Assembly (NCBI GenBank): GCA_029250305.1
Contig: JAQXFM010000217.1
Location: 1 to 14,462, forward strand
DNA length: 14,462 nt
Direction: 5' to 3'
Source of the DNA: Candidatus Poseidoniaceae archaeon
Lineage (GTDB): Archaea > Thermoplasmatota > Poseidoniia > Poseidoniales > Poseidoniaceae
Every line of letters starts with the position of its first letter. The first letter of the stretch is position 1. The notes under the pieces are model-generated. The model was not told the origin of the DNA. It worked only from the letters and a program-made list of their open reading frames with translations, and searched no databases. Shown here piece by piece: positions 7,747 to 13,510 of the stretch. Made by a program: the position numbers and the translations under genes.

Positions 7747-7832
7747 GCCGAGATCGCATAGCCCGGTATTGCGGTGGATTCGAAATCCACTGTCCCCTGG
7801 ACACGGGAGTTCAAATCTCTCTCTCGGCGCCA
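7747..7832 (+). tRNA. tRNA-Ser (anticodon CGA), CCA encoded
   Basis: A full cloverleaf can be drawn. The acceptor GCCGAGA (7747-7753) pairs perfectly with TCTCGGC (7822-7828), followed by discriminator G7829 and encoded CCA (7830-7832). The D stem GCA/TGC has three pairs, with GG in its loop. The anticodon stem GTGGA/TCCAC closes the loop TTCGAAA, with anticodon CGA at 7781-7783, reading UCG serine codons. A long variable arm TGTCC-CCT-GGACA (7791-7803) marks a class II tRNA, as expected for serine. The T arm GGGAG/CTCTC has one G-T pair and the loop TTCAAAT. There is no intron. It is convergent with the PAC2 gene. Confidence 0.97.
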
Positions 7833-7858
7833 ATGACATTCATGGGCCTACAGCCGCT

Positions 7859-8614
7859 TCACATGTAGAAGGCATCAGGGGACTCAGTCAGATCGGCGAC
7901 GTAGTTTTCCTTTGATTCAGGTGCAAGTGATGCAAGCTTCTCTGTCAACATGGCTTGTGCGTCAGCAGGAAGGGCGATGCCCAAATCAAACCAACCATCC
8001 AGTGCTTCCAAGAGCCGTTGTGAGGCAAACACATCGCCACTCGAGCCAACGGTTGTGGCAATTGCGCACGCCGAACGCACGCCATGGAGGGGACCAACCG
8101 ATGCCATGAGGGCAGTGAGGCCAATCGCTCCAGATTTAGGCTCGTCTCGCCGGACGTCTACGCCAGCGGCCTCCAAATCCATTCTGTGGTCAACACTCGA
8201 TGGGACAATGAAGCATTCCTTTCGTGTGGGTGCGTCCATGAGTCCTGCAAGCACGTAAATTTCCTCAACTCCCTGTTCAGATAGCCAAGACATCAGTGCC
8301 TGAGCCATGCTGCCTTGATGTTCTGGTTCAAGGGGCTGTGATGTTCCAGTGAGCGTGAGGATTCGCACGCCAGTAACCGACTCTATAGCGCATAATGAAA
8401 GGTGGGGCGGTGTCAGAAGGCCGTCTTGGTCAAGCAGGGCCAATGGTGGCAAAGCAGTGTGATGAAGGCGCACCAGTTCTGTGCACTCATTGACTTGGGT
8501 GAGGCCCTCGAGAGCCGCCTTCCCCACATTACCAACACCAGGTAGGGCGAACAACATCATTCGATGATCGCCAAGTGTGTTGGGCTGCTTTCTCCATTCA
8601 ATGTGCAATCCCAT
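7859..8614 (-). CDS. PAC2-family protein (proteasome assembly chaperone 2-like)
   Basis: This 251-residue protein resembles the archaeal PAC2 family, homologous to eukaryotic proteasome assembly chaperones. In archaea its biochemical role is unsettled. Visible features are the start segment 'MLFALPGVGNVGKAALEGL', a central 'GVEEIYVLAGL', and an Ala/Gly-rich 'KSGAIGLTALMASVG' typical of the family's nucleoside-phosphorylase-like fold. The tail is acidic. In many archaea a PAC2 gene follows eL42-eS27-aIF2-alpha-Nop10, as here. In this window it is 93 bases from Nop10, behind its own TATA-like box, with a stem-rich repeat between, so it may be transcribed separately. The absence of an SD and a box 25 bases upstream suggest a leaderless mRNA. 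The family call is fairly firm. The function is not known. Confidence 0.8.
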   Translation of the reverse strand: MGLHIEWRKQPNTLGDHRMMLFALPGVGNVGKAALEGLTQVNECTELVRLHHTALPPLALLDQDGLLTPPHLSLCAIESVTGVRILTLTGTSQPLEPEHQGSMAQALMSWLSEQGVEEIYVLAGLMDAPTRKECFIVPSSVDHRMDLEAAGVDVRRDEPKSGAIGLTALMASVGPLHGVRSACAIATTVGSSGDVFASQRLLEALDGWFDLGIALPADAQAMLTEKLASLAPESKENYVADLTESPDAFYM

Positions 8615-8639
8615 AAACGCTCGAACGAGTCGCGCCGCG

Positions 8640-8647
8640 CTATAATG
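8640..8647 (-). promoter_or_regulatory. TATA-like box (CATTATAG) of the PAC2 gene
   Basis: On the minus strand CATTATAG ends 25 bases before the PAC2 ATG. No SD lies between, so initiation at or next to the ATG is expected. Confidence 0.45.
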
Positions 8648-8659
8648 TTTGATGTTAAG

Positions 8660-8690
8660 AGGGGCGAATCAAGCCCGTTTCGGGGCCCCT
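8660..8690 (-). terminator. Nested inverted repeat between Nop10 and PAC2
   Basis: AGGGGC (8660-8665) and GCCCCT (8685-8690) form a perfect 6-bp outer stem. Inside it CCCG-TTT-CGGG (8674-8684) forms a 4-bp hairpin. It lies 18 bases beyond the Nop10 stop and just ahead of the PAC2 box, where the upstream operon could end. There is no T tract, so a terminator role is only a guess. Confidence 0.35.
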
Positions 8691-8707
8691 GTTCTTCAAG
8701 CGAGGCT

Positions 8708-8950
8708 TCACTCTTCTTCAGTTACAACGTGGCTGTCCTTCATGTCTTGAAGGGAAGGAAGTGTTGGTAATTCTTGAGCCCACTCTTTGGATTCAACGTT
8801 GTACATCTTCCTGCGGATTTGCGCACGGTTGTCTTCGGGTGACCACTTGAGAGGGGCTGCTGCTTGAGCAGTTTCGCCACATGCAGGGCATGTAGTGGAT
8901 AATGACCACGCTTGGCAAGTGAGGCATTGTTGGAGGATTTGTCGTGCCAT
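8708..8950 (-). CDS. nop10: H/ACA ribonucleoprotein subunit Nop10
   Basis: Nop10 is a small zinc-binding subunit of the H/ACA particle. It supports the pseudouridine synthase Cbf5 during guide-RNA-directed modification of rRNA. The protein has zinc ligands C9, C12, C21 and C24 in the form C-x2-C...CPAC, followed by the family's 'APLKWSPEDNRAQIRRKM'. Archaeal Nop10 usually ends soon after this, near 55-60 residues. This one has 80, with an acidic tail rich in Glu and Ser (residues about 53-80). It follows aIF2-alpha with a 22-base gap that holds a GAGG element (8958-8961) seven bases before the ATG, and it is co-directional with eL42, eS27 and aIF2-alpha. This is the usual archaeal order. Confidence 0.93.
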   Translation of the reverse strand: MARQILQQCLTCQAWSLSTTCPACGETAQAAAPLKWSPEDNRAQIRRKMYNVESKEWAQELPTLPSLQDMKDSHVVTEEE

Positions 8951-8972
8951 ATCATCGCCTCATTTGTCATGC

Positions 8973-9764
8973 TCACTCACGGATTGCATCCGCTTCGCCA
9001 CCAGCTTCGACCACATGGGTCAACGTTGCTGATGTTGCTTGTTCCCAGAGGGCTTCAGCGGTCTTGAAGTCAGGTGCTTTCAATTCAATCCTGTATTCAG
9101 GTGCGCCATTGTAATGGCACGTGATTTCGATCTCTTCTTCTGGTGACGAGAACGCTTCTGCAGCGAGCAGGGCGTCTCGAATGGTATCAACACCAGTTGT
9201 GGAGTTGATGCTGAGGGTTAATGTCCCACGGATTTCCACAAATGGAGGAATGATGTTCTCAACTGCAATTTCGATGAAAGGTTGGAGCCAATCACCTTCG
9301 AATCCCGCATCTTGAAGAGCGCCTTCATTCATCGCGGCTTCTTCAAACGAAGTGTAAAGTCCGCCGAATGCATCAATCAGTTCGTCGCCAGAGGATGCGA
9401 TTTCTTCAGCACTCCATCCGACCTTTTCACCGAGTACTTTGAGGAGTTGGTGAGCTCGTTGCTCATTCTTCCACTCCTGCAATCGATCCCTTCGGCGTTC
9501 TTCCGAGACAGATTTGAGTGATAACTCCAGGGATGTTCCATCCTTTCGAGTTCGCATGACCTTGCAGATCAAGCGTTGACCTTCTCGGACAAAGGCACGG
9601 ATGTTCTTGACCCATCCGCTCGCAATCTCTCCGATGAAAATGAAACCTTCGACACCTTCGAATTCGTCAAGGGAGACGTAGGCGCCGTTTTGCTTGACAG
9701 TCGTGACTGAAACGACAACAAGTTCGCCTTCTGAGGGGGTTGTTGTTGATTTCTCAGAGGGCAT
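8973..9764 (-). CDS. eif2a: Translation initiation factor aIF2 subunit alpha
   Basis: This 263-residue protein is the alpha subunit of aIF2, which helps carry Met-tRNAi to the small ribosomal subunit. It has the three usual parts. An S1/OB domain covers about 12-84 (GELVVVSVTTVKQNGAYVSL, 'EGFIFIGEI', 'GTSLELSLKSV'). A helical middle domain spans about 85-170. A C-terminal alpha/beta domain, which binds aIF2-gamma, runs from about 173. The length is normal for archaea. The gap to the eS27 stop is exactly 15 bases, and those bases form a perfect hairpin that includes the SD, so translation may be coupled to eS27. The start is fixed by GGAGG ten bases upstream and by the S1 alignment. Confidence 0.96.
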   Translation of the reverse strand: MPSEKSTTTPSEGELVVVSVTTVKQNGAYVSLDEFEGVEGFIFIGEIASGWVKNIRAFVREGQRLICKVMRTRKDGTSLELSLKSVSEERRRDRLQEWKNEQRAHQLLKVLGEKVGWSAEEIASSGDELIDAFGGLYTSFEEAAMNEGALQDAGFEGDWLQPFIEIAVENIIPPFVEIRGTLTLSINSTTGVDTIRDALLAAEAFSSPEEEIEITCHYNGAPEYRIELKAPDFKTAEALWEQATSATLTHVVEAGGEADAIRE

Positions 9765-9779
9765 GGAGGCTCAGCCTCC
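9765..9779 (-). promoter_or_regulatory. SD-sequestering hairpin before aIF2-alpha
   Basis: On the mRNA strand the whole gap between the eS27 UAA and the aIF2-alpha AUG reads GGAGGC-TGA-GCCTCC. This is a perfect 6-bp, GC-rich stem with a 3-base loop. GGAGG is the only SD for aIF2-alpha and lies in the 5' arm. The 3' arm abuts the AUG. The geometry is seen directly. A role in translational coupling or autoregulation is inferred. Confidence 0.6.
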
Positions 9780-9950
9780 TTACTCGAGTGCTTCAACAAC
9801 AGTGCAACCAATGAGATCGGCCTTTCCGCCAGATGGATTGGTGAGGGTAGCGCCACAAACGTTGCAAGAAACAACGGTGGTTGCGCGGGAGAAGATGGTT
9901 GTTTCATTGCCGCAATCTCTGCAGGCGACCTTAAGGAAATGTTTTGCCAT
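9780..9950 (-). CDS. rps27e: Small-subunit ribosomal protein eS27 (S27e)
   Basis: This 56-residue zinc-ribbon ribosomal protein of the 30S subunit has all four ligands: C10-x2-C13 and C29-x2-C32. It ends in the family pattern 'NPSGGKADLIGCTVVEALE'. The frame also allows a start at 9971 (MTSELNI added), but that would overlap the end of eL42. The conserved archaeal N-terminus is MAKHFLKV-like, and GTGAG lies just upstream of the ATG at 9950, so I chose 9950. It lies ten bases after eL42 and 15 bases before aIF2-alpha in the same operon. Confidence 0.94.
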   Translation of the reverse strand: MAKHFLKVACRDCGNETTIFSRATTVVSCNVCGATLTNPSGGKADLIGCTVVEALE

Positions 9951-9960
9951 GATGTTCAAC

Positions 9961-10245
9961 TCACTTGTCAATCAGTTCGAATTTCTTCGCTCTCTTGCAT
10001 GGCGCATAGTGTGCCTTGCCGGTTTCCGTACAACGGAAGAGGATGTTGACTCGCTTGGTTGGCTTTTCTCGGCCATCAGGCTTTGGACGTGGGAAACCAC
10101 GGTAACCAGCCATCACGCGGCGGAACCGTCGCTGACCCCAGCGAAGTTCGGAGGCGCGCTTCTTCTTTACGCGCTCCACTGTGTGCATTGTATGCTTACC
10201 AGCCGACGGACTGTAACGCTTCACTTGACGAGGCATTTTCACCAT
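9961..10245 (-). CDS. rpl44e: Large-subunit ribosomal protein eL42 (L44e), zinc ligands mostly lost
   Basis: This 94-residue basic protein matches archaeal L44e, which sits near the ribosomal E site. Matching features are the N-terminus MVKMPRQVKRY, the segment 'RASELRWGQRRFRR', a Lys/Pro linker 'KPTKRVNILFRC', and the ending 'GKAHYAPCKRAKKFEL'. In the family, zinc is held by two C-x2-C pairs. Here the first pair is replaced by S12 and A15 (YSPSAG), and the second keeps C72 but has T75 in place of the other Cys. An extra C83 is present. I checked these codons on the DNA. It is the first gene of the operon. AAGGTG at 10251-10256 gives a strong SD five bases before the ATG. An in-frame ATG three codons later is a less likely start. 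Confidence 0.94.
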   Translation of the reverse strand: MVKMPRQVKRYSPSAGKHTMHTVERVKKKRASELRWGQRRFRRVMAGYRGFPRPKPDGREKPTKRVNILFRCTETGKAHYAPCKRAKKFELIDK

Positions 10246-10280
10246 AAGAGCACCTTAAGCATTCGGCCCACAAGAGTCGG

Positions 10281-10288
10281 GTATTTAG
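10281..10288 (-). promoter_or_regulatory. TATA-like box (CTAAATAC) of the eL42-Nop10 operon
   Basis: On the minus strand CTAAATAC ends 35 bases before the eL42 ATG. This implies a short leader containing AAGGTG (10251-10256). The spacing equals that of the CATAAG box before eL37. Positional inference. Confidence 0.4.
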
Positions 10289-10350
10289 CCATGCCGCACC
10301 GGGCCTTGCCCTACAATCACGCCACTGCGTGTGAGAATCAGGGTTGATTT

Positions 10351-10356
10351 GATAAG
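10351..10356 (+). promoter_or_regulatory. Putative BoxA (GATAAG) of the membrane-protein pair
   Basis: GATAAG ends 21 bases before the ATG at 10378. This is close enough that transcription would begin at or beside the start codon. The only GGTG element (10372-10375) is two bases from the ATG, too close to act as an SD. A leaderless mRNA is inferred. Confidence 0.4.
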
Positions 10357-10377
10357 ACAAGCGGCGGAACCGGTGTC

Positions 10378-11172
10378 ATGAATCCGATGGCCCAGGCAGC
10401 CCTGTGGTTTTGGCTTCCTGCCGCATTGGTGCCTTTGGGTGTCTGGCTTTCCCTTTCTTCTAAGACCTCTTCTGGGACGAATTTCGGTCGATTTTTGGCA
10501 GGGGTTGGGATGCTCGGCCTCGTCACTTCTCCATGGACCGTGCCAGACTCTCCGTCAAGCGCCGCCGGCCATTTACTCGGTTTCATTCTCGGACCTGCTG
10601 CACTTCTCTTGTCGGGTGTGTACCTTATTGCGTTCTCTGGCCATGTTCCGGTGGGACGCCTTCCGAGGAGCGATCGTCGTCTTGGTGTCATGGCCTTCAT
10701 CATTGGTTTTGTTTGGTTCGTTGGCATGCATTGGTGGAACCTCACGCCCGCTCTCGAAGAAGAGGTGAATCGGTACTGGCTTGTGTTTTGGCCGACCTTC
10801 CTCTTGCTGTTGACGTGCTTGCTTTCGGGAGCTGCGTTATCGCTGCGTGTCATCGGCGATCGCAGAGCGACCGAATCAAACGTGATGTGGTTTGCTTCTG
10901 GGTTTGTTCTCTTGCTCATCCTTCTCGCCATGATGGTTGATGGACGGCATGTGGATGCAGACACCTTCCGCTACCACCTATGGCTCGCTGGTGCGGACGT
11001 ACTGGGGACCGCCGTGGGATTGTCAATATCGATTCTCGTTTTCGGTCTCATCATCTTCCTACACGAACGATCATTGCCTGAACCGAAATCCATTGCACCA
11101 CCAACCGATAAGGAATTTGCACATGTCGCATCAATTGTTGCTGCGAACTTAGGAGGTGGCGAGTATGAATGA
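10378..11172 (+). CDS. Seven-helix membrane protein of unknown function
   Basis: I do not recognise this family. The 264-residue protein has about seven hydrophobic helices, near residues 7-25, 37-53, 64-86, 102-119, 134-158, 169-187 and 203-228. A soluble C-terminal tail of about 35 residues is rich in Pro, Glu and Lys. Loops hold conserved-looking polar and aromatic groups, for example 'GMHWWNLTPALEEEVNRYW' near 116-134 and 'DGRHVDADTFRYHLW' near 188-202. The His and aromatic residues could bind haem or metal, but no known motif is evident. Its last eight bases overlap the next gene, and the SD for that gene lies inside this one. The two products are therefore probably made together and may form one membrane complex. 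Confidence 0.8.
   Translation: MNPMAQAALWFWLPAALVPLGVWLSLSSKTSSGTNFGRFLAGVGMLGLVTSPWTVPDSPSSAAGHLLGFILGPAALLLSGVYLIAFSGHVPVGRLPRSDRRLGVMAFIIGFVWFVGMHWWNLTPALEEEVNRYWLVFWPTFLLLLTCLLSGAALSLRVIGDRRATESNVMWFASGFVLLLILLAMMVDGRHVDADTFRYHLWLAGADVLGTAVGLSISILVFGLIIFLHERSLPEPKSIAPPTDKEFAHVASIVAANLGGGEYE
11151..11158 (+). promoter_or_regulatory. Near-perfect Shine-Dalgarno (AGGAGGTG) inside the upstream gene
   Basis: AGGAGGTG is complementary to the expected 3' end of archaeal 16S rRNA and sits six bases before the ATG at 11165. It selects that start over the in-frame GTG at 11156, which lies inside the SD itself. Confidence 0.75.
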
Positions 11173-11632
11173 AGAACGCCTCGTGTTTACCTGGCGCGCC
11201 ATGTTGTTGGCCTTCTTGCTCCCGCTTGTGTTGCTTTGGGCCATGGATCTCACGATGGGTGGTTCTCTTGGTGCTGGTACAGACAGTTTGCCTCGGTTTG
11301 GTAATGCTATCTTGACCTCATACACGCTCGGTTCACTGGTTCTGCTTGGCAACCTCTTCTTCTATGCCGACTCTCGGCAACGACCGCTGGCTCCTTTGTT
11401 TGGTATGCTTTCAGCCGCCGTTATGGGTGTCGTGGTGACTGTCTTGCTGCTCAATCAGGGTTCCCTTCTCATGGAAGACAATGGTTCCATCCAAGCGCAA
11501 ATCTTCTACAACATCGTCCACATGTTCGTTTCAGCTGGCGCAATCCTTCTGGCCCTGGCCCTCTCACTTGGGTTCACTTTTTCGACCATTACGGCTCAAA
11601 AACCACGACGAACGGTGTTTGAAGAAGAGTGA
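11165..11632 (+). CDS. Four-helix membrane protein of unknown function
   Basis: I do not recognise this family. The 155-residue protein has about four hydrophobic helices, near residues 11-29, 48-67, 77-97 and 113-139. Both ends are short and charged: MNEERLVFTWR at the start and 'KPRRTVFEEE' at the end. The ATG at 11165 is chosen because AGGAGGTG lies at the right distance. It overlaps the preceding seven-helix protein gene by eight bases, a strong sign of translational coupling and of a shared complex. The downstream neighbour is eL37, which has its own likely promoter. Confidence 0.8.
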   Translation: MNEERLVFTWRAMLLAFLLPLVLLWAMDLTMGGSLGAGTDSLPRFGNAILTSYTLGSLVLLGNLFFYADSRQRPLAPLFGMLSAAVMGVVVTVLLLNQGSLLMEDNGSIQAQIFYNIVHMFVSAGAILLALALSLGFTFSTITAQKPRRTVFEEE

Positions 11633-11653
11633 TTCTCCACTGGCGTAGCGAAA

Positions 11654-11684
11654 ACCACCTCCGTTGATTTCATAAGGAGGAGGT
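11654..11684 (+). promoter_or_regulatory. eL37 promoter box (CATAAG) framed by an inverted repeat
   Basis: ACCACCTCC (11654-11662) and GGAGGAGGT (11676-11684) pair with one mismatch over nine positions. The 13-base loop contains most of the CATAAG box (11671-11676), which ends 35 bases before the eL37 ATG. AGGTG at 11702-11706 is the SD. The repeat could be an operator around the TATA box or a terminator for the membrane-protein pair. Both are inference. Confidence 0.4.
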
Positions 11685-11711
11685 CGGTGGGCGTGTTCAA
11701 CAGGTGTTTCT

Positions 11712-11891
11712 ATGTCAAAGGGTACTCCATCCATGGGTAAGCGTCAGAAGACCACCCACATCCGCTGCCGACGCTGCGGACGCAACGCATACCACAAGCA
11801 AAAGTCCGTTTGTGCTTCATGTGGCTACGGGGAAACATCACGCATTCGCAAGCACAGCTGGTCCAAGAAGTCTCACCGCCCTAAGGCTTGA
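11712..11891 (+). CDS. rpl37e: Large-subunit ribosomal protein eL37 (L37e)
   Basis: This short gene encodes a 59-residue, very basic zinc-finger protein of the 50S subunit. It starts with the family hallmark MSKGTPSMGKRQKTTHIRC. It has four zinc ligands, C19-x2-C22 and C34-x2-C37, around 'YHKQKSVCASCGYG', and a Lys/Arg-rich tail ending 'KKSHRPKA'. The SD AGGTG lies five bases before the ATG. In many archaea an LSm (Sm-like) gene directly precedes eL37. Here there is none, and a membrane-protein pair takes that place. purF follows 70 bases downstream in the same direction. Confidence 0.96.
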   Translation: MSKGTPSMGKRQKTTHIRCRRCGRNAYHKQKSVCASCGYGETSRIRKHSWSKKSHRPKA

Positions 11892-11961
11892 GTGAATTCT
11901 GACTCGTTGAGAAGCGCAATGGCTACAAAGTGCCTTGATTTGGTTGGGTTGAGGCAACAGC

Positions 11962-13500
11962 ATGTGCGGCATCATTGGAATTGTAGGACGACCTGACGTC
12001 CATGTCAACCAGTTGATCTACGACGGGCTCACCGTTTTGCAACACCGAGGCCAAGATGCTGCCGGCATCATGACCGAATTTGACGGCCAATTTCGCCTTC
12101 GCAAATCAAACGGCTTGGTTTCTGATATCTTCTACACTCGGCACATGCGACGGCTTCAGGGCCACGTGGGTATCGGCCACGTGCGTTATCCAACCGCTGG
12201 TTCATCATCCCGTGCCGAAGCCCAACCGTTCTATGTCAATTCTCCATATGGGCTGAGCCTCGCCCACAATGGAAACCTTACCAATGCCTCGGAGCTGAAA
12301 ACACTCCTTACCGATCGCCATCATCGGCACATGAACACAAGCAGCGATTCCGAGTTGCTTCTCAACATGCTGGCCGTTGAACTTGATCAGCGTTCAACCA
12401 ACATGTCGATTGATGGACAACCCCACCTCGATATCGAAACGGTCTTTGGCGCTGTTCAAGGTGTTCACAAAGCCGTTATCGGATCCTATGCTTGCGTCTC
12501 GATGCTCTCTGGCTATGGCCTTCTTGCGTTCCGTGACCCACACGGGATCCGGCCAATGGTGTTTGGAAAGCGAGAAGTCGGTGAGGCAACCGAATGGGTT
12601 GTCGCCAGTGAATCTGTCGCAATCACAGCCCTCGGATTTGAGGTCGTAAGAGATGTCGCTCCAGGCGAAGCAGTCTTCATCTCGAATTCAGGCCACCTCT
12701 TCGCTCGCCAATGCGCCGAACCTGTTGAGGCAGCACCGTGCATTTTCGAATATGTGTACTTCGCACGCCCTGATTCCGTCATCGATGGCATTTCCGTGTA
12801 CAACGCACGGCTTAGTCAAGGCAAGAAGTTGGCAGAACGGATTCTTGAGGCATGGCCTGACCATGACATCGACGCTGTGATTCCAGTTCCAGACTCGGGC
12901 CGAATTGCAGCCTTACAAATGGCAGAGACTCTGGAAGTCGATTATCGAGAAGGATTCGTAAAGAATCGATATGTTGGTCGCACGTTCATCATGCCCGGAC
13001 AAGCCCTTCGTGAAAAATCGGTTCGTCGAAAACTCAACGCCATTGAACACGAATTCTCTGGCAAAAACATCCTCCTCGTGGACGATTCAATTGTGCGAGG
13101 CACGACGAGTGCTCAAATCATTGAGATGGCGCGTGATGTCGGTGCTGCAAAGGTCTACTTCGCATCAGCAGCACCCCCTGTGCGTCATCCGAATGTATAC
13201 GGCATCGATATGCCGGCCATCACTGAATTCATTGCGAATGGAAAAACTATTGAGGAAATCAACACCATTATCGGTAGCGATCGTTTGTTTTACCAATCGC
13301 TTGATGACTTTGTTGAGGCAACACAAATTGGTGAAGATGCGCCAAACCGGTTCGATACGAGTTGCTTCAGCGGGGAATATGTTACCGGAGACATCGATGA
13401 AGCGTACCTCGAACGTCTCTTTGCTTCACGAAACGATGCAGCCAAGTTTCAATCTTCTGAAGATGATGAAGTCATCGACATGCACAACGACGGCTCCTGA
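11962..13500 (+). CDS. purF: Amidophosphoribosyltransferase, proteobacterial type
   Basis: PurF catalyses the first committed step of purine synthesis: PRPP plus glutamine gives phosphoribosylamine. The 512-residue protein starts MCGIIGIVG, so Cys2 becomes the N-terminal glutaminase nucleophile with no propeptide. The glutaminase motifs 'LQHRGQDAAGI', 'GIGHVRYPTAGSS' and 'AHNGNLTNA' are present. The PRPP-binding loop VDDSIVRGTTS lies at about 373-383. There is no Fe-S Cys set. Strings such as 'RPDSVIDGISVYNARL', 'SVRRKLNAIEHEF', 'PNVYGIDMP' and the ending 'DMHNDGS' match the E. coli enzyme (505 residues) closely, rather than the shorter Bacillus-like form usual in archaea. GAGG at 11951-11954 serves as SD. 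The ThiI-like gene follows ten bases after the stop. Confidence 0.97.
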   Translation: MCGIIGIVGRPDVHVNQLIYDGLTVLQHRGQDAAGIMTEFDGQFRLRKSNGLVSDIFYTRHMRRLQGHVGIGHVRYPTAGSSSRAEAQPFYVNSPYGLSLAHNGNLTNASELKTLLTDRHHRHMNTSSDSELLLNMLAVELDQRSTNMSIDGQPHLDIETVFGAVQGVHKAVIGSYACVSMLSGYGLLAFRDPHGIRPMVFGKREVGEATEWVVASESVAITALGFEVVRDVAPGEAVFISNSGHLFARQCAEPVEAAPCIFEYVYFARPDSVIDGISVYNARLSQGKKLAERILEAWPDHDIDAVIPVPDSGRIAALQMAETLEVDYREGFVKNRYVGRTFIMPGQALREKSVRRKLNAIEHEFSGKNILLVDDSIVRGTTSAQIIEMARDVGAAKVYFASAAPPVRHPNVYGIDMPAITEFIANGKTIEEINTIIGSDRLFYQSLDDFVEATQIGEDAPNRFDTSCFSGEYVTGDIDEAYLERLFASRNDAAKFQSSEDDEVIDMHNDGS

Positions 13501-13510
13501 GGCGGGCGTG

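Noticed and set aside
7747..7900. tRNA-associated integration site
   Set aside because: No repeated tRNA 3' end and no integrase are present; the genes next to it are conserved archaeal genes.
10243..10248. CATAAG on the plus strand near 10245
   Set aside because: It overlaps the eL42 start codon on the other strand and is about 130 bases from any plus-strand start.
11919..11961. Small open frame starting with ATG at 11919
   Set aside because: It runs into purF in another frame, has no SD and shows no recognisable sequence.
12971..13510. Long open frame inside purF leading into the ThiI-like gene
   Set aside because: It overlaps the well-conserved purF in another frame; ThiI similarity begins only at 13511.
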